Source of the DNA: Elusimicrobiota bacterium
GTDB taxonomy: Bacteria > Elusimicrobiota > Elusimicrobia > UBA1565 > UBA9628
DNA length: 55,113 nt
NCBI GenBank assembly: GCA_016212795.1
Contig: JACRDT010000011.1
Location: forward strand, 1-55,113
Reading direction: 5' to 3'
The position numbers and the translations under genes were made by a program. The notes under the pieces were generated by a model, which worked only from the letters and a program-made list of their open reading frames with translations, did not search any database and was not told where the DNA came from. Shown here piece after piece: positions 40,425-48,059 of this stretch. Numbering within the stretch: position 1 is the first letter of the stretch; each line of letters begins with the position of its first letter.

Positions 40425-40862
40425 CTACTTGGCTTCTTCGAGCTTCATGCCGCACTTCGGGCAGCGGCCGTCCTTGGTCTTCTCGCCGCGATAGCAGTCC
40501 TTCATCGGGCAGGCGTAGACGGCTTTTTTCGCCTCGGCCTTGCCCGCCTTGGCGCCGGCTTTCTCCGCGCCGTTGCCGTGCTTCGGGCAGCTCTTGAGCC
40601 CGCCCGCGGCGGCTTTGGCGGCTGACTCCTGGATCTTCTTGACGGTCTCGGGGTCCTTGGACGTGATCGTGATGGTGACGCCGTCAGCCGTGTTGACGAC
40701 CTTGGCCTGCGCGCCGTCGACTTTCATGGGGCAGCAGGCTTCCTTCTTGTGGTCCGCCTTGTGGCCCGCGCACCCGTCGCACGCCGGGGCCGGCCTGCCC
40801 GCTGCCACGACGAAAGCGGCCGCCACCGCCAGCGTTCCCAAGAGCAATCTCGCCTGTTTCAT
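40425..40862 (-). CDS. Exported heavy-metal-binding domain protein
   Basis: 145 residues from the ATG at 40862, with GGGAGG about ten bases upstream (a second ATG at 40871 is less well placed). Signal peptide LLLGTLAVAAAFVVAAGRPAPA. The mature protein has a Cys/His-rich start (CDGCAGHKADHKKEACCPM), an HMA-like stretch (ADGVTITITSKDPETVKKIQ) and a C-terminal YACPMKDCYRGEKTKDGRCPKCGM motif, as in the heavy-metal-binding domain of copper efflux proteins. Probably periplasmic. It is isolated and convergent with the glycan block. Confidence 0.75.
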   Translation of the reverse strand: MKQARLLLGTLAVAAAFVVAAGRPAPACDGCAGHKADHKKEACCPMKVDGAQAKVVNTADGVTITITSKDPETVKKIQESAAKAAAGGLKSCPKHGNGAEKAGAKAGKAEAKKAVYACPMKDCYRGEKTKDGRCPKCGMKLEEAK

Positions 40863-40997
40863 GGTCGCCATCCCTCCCTGTTGACTATTATCCCTCGCGA
40901 TGCCCACCATCCTACCCTTTTTGAAGGGCGAACGGGAGTCCTCGCCCGCTTCCCTCTTGAGTCGCCGGCCCTCGCTAAGGTATCGTGGTACGTGCCT

Positions 40998-42041
40998 ATG
41001 AGATTCGCGGTGATGGCGGTCGCGGCGCTGCTGGCCGCGTGCCCTGCGCACGCCAAGAGCAAGGTGGGGCGCCTCGTGGAGCGGCTCGAGTCGGCCCGGG
41101 GCGAGGAGCAGTTCCGGCTCGTCGCGGCGCTCGGCCGGTCCGGCAGCCATGACGCCCTGAAGCCTCTGCTGGGGCTCTTCGATTATCGCAAGGCCAAGCC
41201 CAAGGTCTCCCTCGCGGTCATCGAGGCTCTGGGCGCGCTCAAGGACAAGGGCGCCGTGAGCTCCCTGGTTTCGGCGTGGGACTACGCCGAGTCCGTCAAG
41301 CTCCGGGGGGAGGTCCCTGGGCCCATCCAGGCGATGCGCGCCGCCATCGTCGAGTCCCTCGGGCTCATCGGGGAGAAGAGGACCGCGGACCTCATCCTGC
41401 GCGCCCTCGGCGACGACGACCCGCTGGTCAGCCGGCGGGCCATCGAGGCTTGCGCCAGGCTCAAGGAGCGCAGGTCCGTCGAGCTCCTCATCCAGCTGAT
41501 GGAGCGAGAGGGCGAGGTCGGCTGGGCGGCTTGCGAGGCCCTCGGCGAGATCGGGGACAACAAGGCCAAGTCCTTCCTGCAGCGGGGCCTTAAGAGCGAG
41601 GACCCCTTCGCGCAGGCCGCCGCGGCCTACTCCCTGGCGAGGATGGGCGACAAGGATGCCCGGGGGACGCTCAAGAGCCTCATGATCGGCGCCGACGCCG
41701 TCAAGCCCGCCCTGCGCGCGGCTTACTACCTCGCTAGGCTCGACGAGGACGCCGGGTTCGACCAGCTGCTCCGGACCGTCCACGACCGGAAGAGCGCGCT
41801 GCGCGAGGCCGCGGCCGACTTTCTTGGCAAGACGGGCAACCGGAAGGTCGTCAACTACCTGATCGAGAGCCTCGGCAGCGGCCAGGACCCGGCCCTGCGC
41901 CTGCTGTGCGTGCGGGCCCTGGGCGGCATCGGAGGCCCCAAGGCCGTGCATTCCCTCTACCGGGCGAGCGAGGACAAGGACGCCAACCTCGCCGCCGCCG
42001 CGCGCGCCGCCCTGACCGGGCTGGGCGAGTTCGACGACTGA
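40998..42041 (+). CDS. Exported HEAT-repeat protein
   Basis: 347 residues from the ATG at 40998. Signal peptide RFAVMAVAALLAACPAHA, then about eight to nine HEAT/PBS-lyase-type helical repeats (for example VSRRAIEACARLKERRSVELLIQLM and AAAAYSLARMGDKDARGTL). No catalytic residues are seen, so it is likely a periplasmic scaffold. It ends four bases before the tRNA-Ser remnant, so it marks the conserved side of the island boundary. Confidence 0.8.
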   Translation: MRFAVMAVAALLAACPAHAKSKVGRLVERLESARGEEQFRLVAALGRSGSHDALKPLLGLFDYRKAKPKVSLAVIEALGALKDKGAVSSLVSAWDYAESVKLRGEVPGPIQAMRAAIVESLGLIGEKRTADLILRALGDDDPLVSRRAIEACARLKERRSVELLIQLMEREGEVGWAACEALGEIGDNKAKSFLQRGLKSEDPFAQAAAAYSLARMGDKDARGTLKSLMIGADAVKPALRAAYYLARLDEDAGFDQLLRTVHDRKSALREAAADFLGKTGNRKVVNYLIESLGSGQDPALRLLCVRALGGIGGPKAVHSLYRASEDKDANLAAAARAALTGLGEFDD

Positions 42042-42044
42042 TTT

Positions 42045-42087
42045 GGAGAGGTGGCCGAGCGGTTTATGGCGGCGGTCTTGAAAACCA
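42045..42087 (+). pseudogene. Truncated tRNA-Ser(UGA) remnant
   Basis: GGAGAGGTGGCCGAGCGG and the following bases reproduce the acceptor 5' strand, D arm and anticodon loop (CTTGAAA) of a bacterial tRNA-Ser. After AACC the sequence departs, so the 3' anticodon stem, variable arm, T arm and acceptor 3' strand are absent. It shares a direct repeat of about 20 bases (TGGCCGAGCGGTTTATGGCG) with the intact tRNA-Ser at 42302. The break in the anticodon region is where many tyrosine integrases cross over. Confidence 0.7.
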
Positions 42088-42301
42088 AACAAGGTCGGCC
42101 AGCCTCCGACGGGAAGGAATCTCTCCGACGAGAAAAGGCCTTCGCGGCGTTGATCATGACCGGCCGAGATTGCTCGAAACTGACCGAAAGTGGACAAAAA
42201 GTGGACAAGACTTGGCTTCTCCTGATCCCGCCAGTTTCAGCGTGAAGCCCTCCGGGTTGAAGAAGCAGACCCCTGCCAGGAAAGGTAGAATTACTTCCGA
42301 A
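42088..42301. other. Spacer between tRNA-Ser remnant and intact tRNA-Ser
   Basis: No protein gene is visible on either strand. It contains a direct repeat, GTGGACAAaaaGTGGACAA, near 42190-42210. It may be att-site debris from an integration event. Confidence 0.35.
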
Positions 42302-42391
42302 GGAGGGATGGCCGAGCGGTTTATGGCGCGAGTCTTGAAAACTCGTGAGGGTTAACGCCCTCCGTGGGTTCGAATCCCACTCCCTCCGCCA
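42302..42391 (+). tRNA. tRNA-Ser (anticodon UGA)
   Basis: The acceptor GGAGGGA (42302-42308) pairs with TCCCTCC (42381-42387), followed by discriminator G and an encoded CCA. The anticodon loop CTTGAAA (42334-42340) carries TGA between CGAGT and ACTCG stems. A long variable arm (GAGGG..CCCTC) and a T arm with GGGTTCGAATCCC complete a class II tRNA. It sits exactly at the border of the accessory island. Confidence 0.95.
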
Positions 42392-42472
42392 TCTTGCAGA
42401 TTGGAGGCCCGCGCAGGGGCCGCAGTAGGTCGGCGAAAAGTGATAGGATAAGTTCACTTCCATTGATCTACC

Positions 42473-43621
42473 ATGATTCGCGTTGACATCAGACCAGAGC
42501 TTCTAAGCTGGGCGTGTCAACGGGCGGGAATCCCCGCCGACGTGATTGCCCATCGTTTTCCACAGTTCCCTGCCTGGGTCCGCCAGGAGGCGCGCCCGAC
42601 GTTCAAGCAGGTCGAGCAGTTCGCCAAGGCGACCCATACTCCGGTCGGCTATCTCTTCCTGGCGGAACCTCTCGAAGAGCGAGTCCCGATCCCGGACTGT
42701 CGCACGGTCGCCAATAAGAAGGTGGAACGTCCGAGCCCAGACCTCCTCGACACGATCTATCTCTGCCAGCAGCGGCAGGAGTGGTATAGAGATTACGCCA
42801 GGTCTTTAGGTGAAGCACCTCTGCCGTTCGTGGGTTCCGCGACAGTTAGAAGCGGGGTCGTGGAGGTCGCCAGGGATATCCGACAGAAGCTCGGGCTGGA
42901 TATTCAGGAGCGCCACAAAATTCTGACCTTCGCCGAGGCGCTCCGCCTCTTCATCGCTCAGGCCGACTCGATGGGCATCCTCGTGATGTGCAGCGGGGTC
43001 GTGTCGAGCAACAATCGACGTCGTCTCGATCCCGAGGAGTTCCGCGGGTTCGCCCTAAGTGATGGGCTCGCGCCTCTGATCTTCATAAACGGGGCCGACA
43101 GCAAGTCCGCCCAGATGTTCACTCTTTCGCACGAGTTGGCTCACATCTGGCTTGGGGAGACGGCCGTCTCTGATGCGCAGGCGTCGACCATCGCCGGCAA
43201 TGAGATCGAGCAATGGTGTAACCGAGTGGCGGCCGAACTCCTTGTGCCGATCGCCGCCTTCAGCCAGGAATATCAGAAGGGGGCCGGCCTTGATTCTGAA
43301 CTCGCCCGACTTTCGAGACGCTTCAAGGTCAGCACGCTAGTGGTCTTGCGCCGCATACATGATGTTGGAGGACTTACGGACGCGCAGTTCTGGAAGGCGT
43401 ATCATGCGGAACTCGAACGCATAAACGCTCTTCCAAAACGAGAAGGCGGCGGCGACTTCTATCTGACTACGGCGGCTAGAGTAAGCAAGAGGTTTGCCCG
43501 GGCAGTGATAGCGAATACCCTGGAAGGGCAGACCCTGCATCGCGACGCTTTTCGGATGCTGGGGTTTTCCAAGATAGCAACCTTCCACGAACTAGGGCGC
43601 GGCCTAGGGGTGATCGTCTAA
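42473..43621 (+). CDS. ImmA/IrrE-type metallopeptidase
   Basis: 382 residues. The N-terminal about 70 residues look like a degenerate HTH/substrate-binding region (PTFKQVEQFAKATHTPVGYLFL, as in other IrrE-fused regulators). The gluzincin motif FTLSHELAHIWLG (HELAH 220-224) and a distal acidic helix (EIEQWCNRVAAELLVP) form the zinc site. Related proteins cleave phage or ICE repressors and antitoxins. It is immediately followed by a DUF4411 gene, a known two-gene arrangement regarded as toxin-antitoxin-like. First gene of the island after the tRNA. Confidence 0.88.
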   Translation: MIRVDIRPELLSWACQRAGIPADVIAHRFPQFPAWVRQEARPTFKQVEQFAKATHTPVGYLFLAEPLEERVPIPDCRTVANKKVERPSPDLLDTIYLCQQRQEWYRDYARSLGEAPLPFVGSATVRSGVVEVARDIRQKLGLDIQERHKILTFAEALRLFIAQADSMGILVMCSGVVSSNNRRRLDPEEFRGFALSDGLAPLIFINGADSKSAQMFTLSHELAHIWLGETAVSDAQASTIAGNEIEQWCNRVAAELLVPIAAFSQEYQKGAGLDSELARLSRRFKVSTLVVLRRIHDVGGLTDAQFWKAYHAELERINALPKREGGGDFYLTTAARVSKRFARAVIANTLEGQTLHRDAFRMLGFSKIATFHELGRGLGVIV

Positions 43622-44146
43622 GTGGCCGCTCCCACGACCTACCTGCTGGACGCCAACGTCTTCATGCAGGCGAAGAACCTGCACTATGGTCTCGATTTTT
43701 GCCCGGCCTTTTGGGACTGGCTCATCAAGAATAACGCTGATGGGCGAGTGTTTAGCATCGAGAAGGTATACGACGAGATTCAGGCAGGAAACGACGAGCT
43801 TTCGGTCTGGGCGGAACAACGCGGCGAGAGCTTCTTCGTGGCTCCAGACCAGGCTATCCTGCCAGCCTTGGCGCGGGTCAGCACCTGGGCGACGGCCCAT
43901 ACGTGGGGGAGCCAGCAGCGTTACTCTGCCGCGGCCGTCAACACCTTTTTACAGGTCGCGGACTACTATCTCATCGCTGGTGCCCTAGCGCACAAACATG
44001 TCGTTGTCACCCATGAAGTGGCTGCGGCCACGATTAACAAGATCAAGATTCCCAATGCGTGCCACTCCCTGGGCATCAAGTGCATGACCCCATACGAAAT
44101 GCTGCGTCTGGAACGTGCGCGATTTGTCCTGGGCGCGCATCCGTAG
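43622..44146 (+). CDS. DUF4411 PIN-like protein (putative RNase toxin)
   Basis: 174 residues from a GTG that follows the previous stop without a gap. TYLLDANVFMQAKN is the PIN-like first acidic motif (Asp near residue 10). Acidic residues in the KVYDEIQAGNDEL block and the VADYYLIAGALA helix fit the family. The partner ImmA/IrrE-type protein is encoded directly upstream, so the pair probably acts as a regulated toxin module. Whether it cleaves RNA is inferred from the fold. Confidence 0.78.
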   Translation: MAAPTTYLLDANVFMQAKNLHYGLDFCPAFWDWLIKNNADGRVFSIEKVYDEIQAGNDELSVWAEQRGESFFVAPDQAILPALARVSTWATAHTWGSQQRYSAAAVNTFLQVADYYLIAGALAHKHVVVTHEVAAATINKIKIPNACHSLGIKCMTPYEMLRLERARFVLGAHP

Positions 44147-44185
44147 GGTCCGAGGGCTGAAACCGCCGCAGAGGGGGTGTGCGCT

Positions 44186-44599
44186 GTGAGCATGAAGATA
44201 TTCCTGGGAGGCACACGCAAGACCCCTTGGCGGCAGAAGGTCACGGCGGCATTTCCACGGGCGGTCTTCTTTGACCCAACCACAGTAAATGCTCTTTCCA
44301 AGGAGGAAGCGGCCCGAACAGAAATCGCATGGATTCGTGAATCCGACGTGTGCCTATTCTGCTTTCGAGAGGGGCAGAAAGGTAGGTGTTCCGGCTTTGA
44401 AATGGGAGCGGCACATGCTCTCGGAAAGGCGATAGTCTATGTCGACAACCCTGTTGACCCATGGATCGCTGCCTTCGCTTTTGCATTGACGGACCTTGAT
44501 CAGGCCATCGTGCATCTTGGTAAGCATGTCTGTGCGACTTGTGGCGACCATCCCGATCGTTGCGTGTGTAAGAGGGTGGATTCGACAAGGGGAGGATGA
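44186..44599 (+). CDS. Nucleoside 2-deoxyribosyltransferase-like protein
   Basis: 137 residues from a GTG at 44186, chosen because GAGGGGG lies eight bases upstream; an ATG at 44192 is the alternative. MKIFLGGT opens a Rossmann-like fold. IRESDVCLFCFREGQKGRCSGFEMGAAHALGKAIVYV carries the GxxxExGxA-like block of the nucleoside 2-deoxyribosyltransferase/DUF4406 family. The C-terminus has a Cys/His cluster (CATCGDHPDRCVC) that could bind zinc. Family members occur in phages and defence islands, acting on nucleotides or NAD-like molecules. The role here is unknown. Confidence 0.65.
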   Translation: MSMKIFLGGTRKTPWRQKVTAAFPRAVFFDPTTVNALSKEEAARTEIAWIRESDVCLFCFREGQKGRCSGFEMGAAHALGKAIVYVDNPVDPWIAAFAFALTDLDQAIVHLGKHVCATCGDHPDRCVCKRVDSTRGG

Positions 44600-44600
44600 G

Positions 44601-45554
44601 ATGAGCGTGTTTTCATTGGTGACGTCTACGAAAGCCATTACAGCGGCACAGAAGGCCCTCCTAGAACGGCTGCATGGTGCGAGCGACGAGCAGGTCACGG
44701 CCACGGTCGGCTACCCCGGTGGCAGCGACGAGATGAGGGTGTCCAATCTGACGGACCATGGAATCTGGTTCGCAGGCGGCGACGTAGTCGGACCCCGCTT
44801 CTGGAACGTCTTCGGCATCGGAACCATGAAGCGCCACGGAATCAAACCAATCATTTGCGAGATCAATCCCCCGGTATCCGGTGTCTCGGGGAGGTGCGGA
44901 GGCGCCTTCGTCGCGGACAGGAACGGCCGGGTGGCACTGGCCTCTCGGGGTCGCATCGGTGGGGGAAGGACTGGTATTGGGAAAGTTGCATTTCAGAAGC
45001 ACTACGAGGGCAAGTGGGTCCGCGTGCGACATGAGGGGAAGGATGCCGTGGTCGTATTCGTCGACTTCCTGGACAGTCAAGACCTGGTAGAGAGGATTGC
45101 TGACTACGTGTTCGCCGTCTCCACGATCAAAGGGAAGATTGCCGGCTCTGGCGAGAAGGACCATGATGCTGGCGCCGCGCTCCTGGCACATGCGGCTGCC
45201 ACCGGAAACACGACGGGCCTGAGTGCCGCTGAGAAGGAGGGTCTCAAGAAACTAAAAGAGAACTGGGTCTACGAGCGGTCTGCGAAGAACCGGCGGCTGG
45301 CGCTCGCACGATGGGGAAACGCCTGCCGTGTATGTGAGATGCGGTTCGACAAATACTACGGAGCTTCATTAGCCCGGGGATTCATCGAGTTCCATCACCT
45401 GAGGCCCATCGCGTTGGGACCTCGCACCACGAACCCGGCCAAGGACTTGGTTCCTCTCTGCTCGAATTGCCACAGCATGGCACACCAGCGGCGTCCTGTC
45501 CCGATACCAATCAGCCAACTGCGGAAAGCACTTGCACAGCACTCAGGCGCATGA
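44601..45554 (+). CDS. HNH endonuclease with unrecognised N-terminal domain
   Basis: 317 residues from the ATG at 44601 (AAGGGGAGG upstream). The C-terminal HNH site is CRVCEMRF, FIEFHHLRPIALG and LVPLCSNCHSMAHQ, giving a zinc-stapled beta-beta-alpha metal nuclease. The N-terminal about 220 residues contain GYPGGSDEMRVSNLTDHGIWFAGG and EGKDAVVVFVDFLDSQDLVERI; I do not recognise the domain. HNH proteins with a sensor-like N-terminus act in restriction of modified DNA. It directly follows the deoxyribosyltransferase-like gene, suggesting a two-gene module. Confidence 0.75.
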   Translation: MSVFSLVTSTKAITAAQKALLERLHGASDEQVTATVGYPGGSDEMRVSNLTDHGIWFAGGDVVGPRFWNVFGIGTMKRHGIKPIICEINPPVSGVSGRCGGAFVADRNGRVALASRGRIGGGRTGIGKVAFQKHYEGKWVRVRHEGKDAVVVFVDFLDSQDLVERIADYVFAVSTIKGKIAGSGEKDHDAGAALLAHAAATGNTTGLSAAEKEGLKKLKENWVYERSAKNRRLALARWGNACRVCEMRFDKYYGASLARGFIEFHHLRPIALGPRTTNPAKDLVPLCSNCHSMAHQRRPVPIPISQLRKALAQHSGA

Positions 45555-46146
45555 AGACTTGTGGGGGCTCCATGCCCTCATCTGGCCTGGTAGGATTCTC
45601 GGTCGGAACTTGACACTTCGACCGTGCTCGATGGGTGCCTTGCGGTGAAGCCCACCCCGATCCGCGTCGAGTGCTCCGCAGGCTACAAGGCCGACGGGAC
45701 CCCGCGGCGCATCCTCTGGCAGGACCGATCGGTGGAGGTCAGGGAAAGCCTGGATCGTTGAGGGTATGAATCCGAGGTTCCTGGATCAGGTTGAGTTCTG
45801 CTTGCGGCAAGCCTTTGAGCCTGATACACTTGACTTGAAGAGCGCACGACCGCGCTTCTTCGGAGGTAACGAACTGGGAGCGTAGAACTAAACGATATTG
45901 GCTTCACTCGGGGCAGCGCGTAAGAGCGCGGTAAGCTGACCCCAGACTTGTTTGGGGCTCCGGCATACGGAAAACTGAGGATGGAAGCCCCCGATGTAAC
46001 CACGCGCAAGCGTGGCGAAAAGCGGTCAGTCGCAAACCATCCTGGTTATTTCCGTAGCCAGGAGAAGTGGTGGCTGGCCGCTGATTCTTTCCGGCCACAC
46101 CCTCAGCGGCTGACATGGAGTGAGCCCAATCGGGGGGAGACAATTA
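45555..46146. other. 592-bp region without an intact gene
   Basis: Contains a short remnant ORF (45624-45761), a 39-codon ORF at 45766-45885 that I cannot support as a gene, and several hairpins near 45935-46015: AGCTGACCCCAGACTTGTTTGGGGCT, in which CCCCA pairs with TGGGG, and CCACGC-GCAA-GCGTGG. The dense hairpins might belong to a structured RNA, but I recognise none. Confidence 0.35.
45624..45761 (+). pseudogene. Remnant of a small DUF6504-like protein gene
   Basis: The 45-codon frame reads PIRVECSAGYKADGTPRR then ILWQDRSVEVRESLDR and stops. It resembles the N-terminal half of small proteins with an IRVE..YKADERPRRF..REVEVVEVLDRW pattern. The stop falls exactly where the conserved Trp of DRW would be, and the C-terminal half is missing. 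Confidence 0.4.
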
Positions 46147-46890
46147 ATGTATTGCCAACAATGTGGGGAAGAGGCGGTCGGTGATGTGAAGTTTTGCGCC
46201 CAATGCGGAGCGGCTCTGAACCTTCCTGCCCCGGAAAAGACAGCATCTTCCGGTAAGACAGAAGGGGTTCGGAGTGGCAAGATGAGCGGAGGCCTGAGTC
46301 GCCAGCAGGCGGTCTTCTTCTGGGGCATGGTGGTGTTCGTGGCCCTCCTTGCATACCACAAGATGGGGAAATCTGGACCTTCTGCCAGTCCGACTGTTGA
46401 CCTCAGCAAACTCGCCGCGTCAGTTGGTGCCATCTCGAAGCCAGCGGATTCGTTCAAGACTGATGACGCCGCAATAGAAACGAACGGGAACCTCTTGGTT
46501 GCCATGAATAAGATTAACTCCATGCCCCCGGAGGCCGTATGGCAATCAGCAACGAAGACATCAGCAACGAAACTGAAGAAGAACCTCTATTCATCTATTG
46601 GTAAGGCATGGAAACTCTCTGGCACTCTGTCACAGGTTCAAGAGGCCCCGCCGAATCTGAGCCACAAGGGCCATTGGAGCGAAGTTCTAATTATCGAAAG
46701 CAACCCTAATGCACCGCTGGATTTCACCACCATCAGCTTCTTCTACAACGGCGACACGACCAGCCTCAATGTTGGCGACGAAATCGTCGTCGCGGGATTC
46801 TTGGCGGGGACATATACGACCATGAACATGATGGGCGGAGTGGTTCAGGGCATGTCCATAGTAGGCAATAGCTTTCGAGTCGCAAAGTGA
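46147..46890 (+). CDS. Zinc-ribbon membrane protein of unknown function
   Basis: 247 residues from the ATG at 46147 (GGGGGAG eight bases upstream). The N-terminal zinc ribbon is MYCQQCGEEAVGDVKFCAQCG. After a short linker, one membrane helix (about 57-73, AVFFWGMVVFVALLAY) is followed by an exported domain. The last about 120 residues, with GKAWKLSGTLSQVQEAP, VLIIESNPNA and NVGDEIVVAGFLAGTY, look like a small beta-barrel (OB-like). Zinc-ribbon plus TM plus OB-like layouts are common uncharacterised envelope proteins. Confidence 0.7.
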   Translation: MYCQQCGEEAVGDVKFCAQCGAALNLPAPEKTASSGKTEGVRSGKMSGGLSRQQAVFFWGMVVFVALLAYHKMGKSGPSASPTVDLSKLAASVGAISKPADSFKTDDAAIETNGNLLVAMNKINSMPPEAVWQSATKTSATKLKKNLYSSIGKAWKLSGTLSQVQEAPPNLSHKGHWSEVLIIESNPNAPLDFTTISFFYNGDTTSLNVGDEIVVAGFLAGTYTTMNMMGGVVQGMSIVGNSFRVAK

Positions 46891-46925
46891 GCGTTGGAAC
46901 AAGCCCTTAATGTGGAGGAATGTCA

Positions 46926-47270
46926 ATGACTAGGACTGACCGAATGCTCGTGCTGTTGGCAATCGTTCTGCAAGCTGGCATATTGGCGCGGATGGGCGTC
47001 AGGACCGCCGATGCTTCTACCTCCTACTACGACATCCCTCAGTTTAGCTGGAATCGGTCCTACTCTGGCGACTCTTGGTCTACCGTGATTGACAAGCTGT
47101 CAGACAAGCTCATCACTTGGGCTGAAGACATGAGCCGATGGAATCGTAAGGTTGCTGACCGCATGGACAGCGTTGAACAGCGCACAGACACAATCGAGAA
47201 ACGCCTTGCCGCTCTTGAAGCCGCGAAGTCTCCCACGCCCAAGAAGAAGCCCACGCAACAACAACGCTGA
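46926..47270 (+). CDS. Small membrane-anchored coiled-coil protein
   Basis: 114 residues from the ATG at 46926 (GGAGG eight bases upstream; an in-frame ATG at 46920 is too close to it). An N-terminal hydrophobic helix (MLVLLAIVLQAGILA) is followed by a Ser/Tyr/Trp-rich stretch and a coiled coil (MDSVEQRTDTIEKRLAALEAA). It ends in a Lys/Pro/Gln tail. No recognised family. 35 bases after the zinc-ribbon gene, so probably co-transcribed. Confidence 0.6.
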   Translation: MTRTDRMLVLLAIVLQAGILARMGVRTADASTSYYDIPQFSWNRSYSGDSWSTVIDKLSDKLITWAEDMSRWNRKVADRMDSVEQRTDTIEKRLAALEAAKSPTPKKKPTQQQR

Positions 47271-47430
47271 GTCGCCACCGCGCCTGTGGGGTCCCGCGCC
47301 GCGCTGATGGCCCTCGCCCGCGAGAGCCCCGCTGTCCTGGCTGTGAAGCCATCCGAATGTCCTTGAACACTTAAATTGCCGCATAAAACCTGTCAAAATT
47401 GGCCCTTGACCCTGCCGCCCATTCCCGAAG

Positions 47431-47439
47431 TGATATAAT
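47431..47439 (+). promoter_or_regulatory. Extended -10 promoter for the HTH gene
   Basis: TGATATAAT at 47431-47439 is a consensus extended -10 element, 34 bases before the ATG at 47473. The nearest TTGACC lies 22 bases upstream, too far for a normal -35, so recognition would depend on the TGn extension. Confidence 0.45.
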
Positions 47440-47472
47440 CACTCGACGGTCCAATCGCTCTCGGAGGCCCCG

Positions 47473-47988
47473 ATGCCCAACCTCAACACGATCCTCAAAG
47501 CTGAAATCACCCGTCTCGCCCGCCGGTCCGTCCGCCCGCTCTACATCCCGATCAAGAAGGACGTGACCGCCCTCAAGAAAGCCCTCGCCCAGCAGCGACG
47601 GACCCTCACCCAACTCGCCCGTGACAACGCCAGGCTCATGGCCGATCTGAACACCCGCATCGCCGCGACGCCGACCGCGACCGACTCCGAAGTCCAGCAC
47701 GCCCGCATCAGCCCGAGGCTGATCCGCAGCCAGCGTCAGCGCCTGGGCCTCTCCCGCCACGCCTTCGCCAAGCTCATGGGCGTCAGAGGTGGGGCCGTCC
47801 TGGCCTGGGAGGGCGGCAAGTCCAAGCCGCGTGCGGCTGCGAAGGCCGCGCTTGTCGCGATCCGCAAGCTGGGGAAGCGGGAGGCGCGGAAGAGGCTGGC
47901 GGTGCTGATGAAGACGAACGGCAACGGCCAGGGGAAGGCCTCGGGGGCTCGGGGGCGGCGGAAGCGGGGTCGGCACCGCGAGCACTGA
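47473..47988 (+). CDS. HTH (XRE-like) DNA-binding protein
   Basis: 171 residues. The N-terminal half is a basic, helical region (PLYIPIKKDVTALKKALAQQRRTL) of a type seen in small regulators. The helix-turn-helix is SPRLIRSQRQRLGLSRHAFAKLMGVRGGAVLAWEGGKSKP (about 78-117). The C-terminus is very basic (RGRRKRGRH). Local codon usage and GC are higher than in the preceding genes of the island. Possibly a repressor or nucleoid-type regulator; no target is evident. Confidence 0.7.
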   Translation: MPNLNTILKAEITRLARRSVRPLYIPIKKDVTALKKALAQQRRTLTQLARDNARLMADLNTRIAATPTATDSEVQHARISPRLIRSQRQRLGLSRHAFAKLMGVRGGAVLAWEGGKSKPRAAAKAALVAIRKLGKREARKRLAVLMKTNGNGQGKASGARGRRKRGRHREH

Positions 47989-48059
47989 CAACGGAACTTA
48001 GCTTTTCTACCGGGACTCCATGAAAGAGAACGCCGTGAAGATATTAATCGGTGGGTCCA

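Noticed and set aside
41957..42463. Minus-strand ORF across the two tRNA-Ser copies
   Set aside because: It is a read-through of tRNA sequence (FKTAAINRSATSP is the reverse of the tRNA-Ser arm), a common false gene.
45683..46009. Minus-strand 108-codon ORF in the gene-free island stretch
   Set aside because: Ser/Arg-rich product without motifs, covering the hairpin cluster and the small remnant gene on the other strand.
47405..47439. Standard -35/-10 promoter before the HTH gene using TTGACC
   Set aside because: The spacing is 22 bases, too long for a normal promoter; only the extended -10 is retained.
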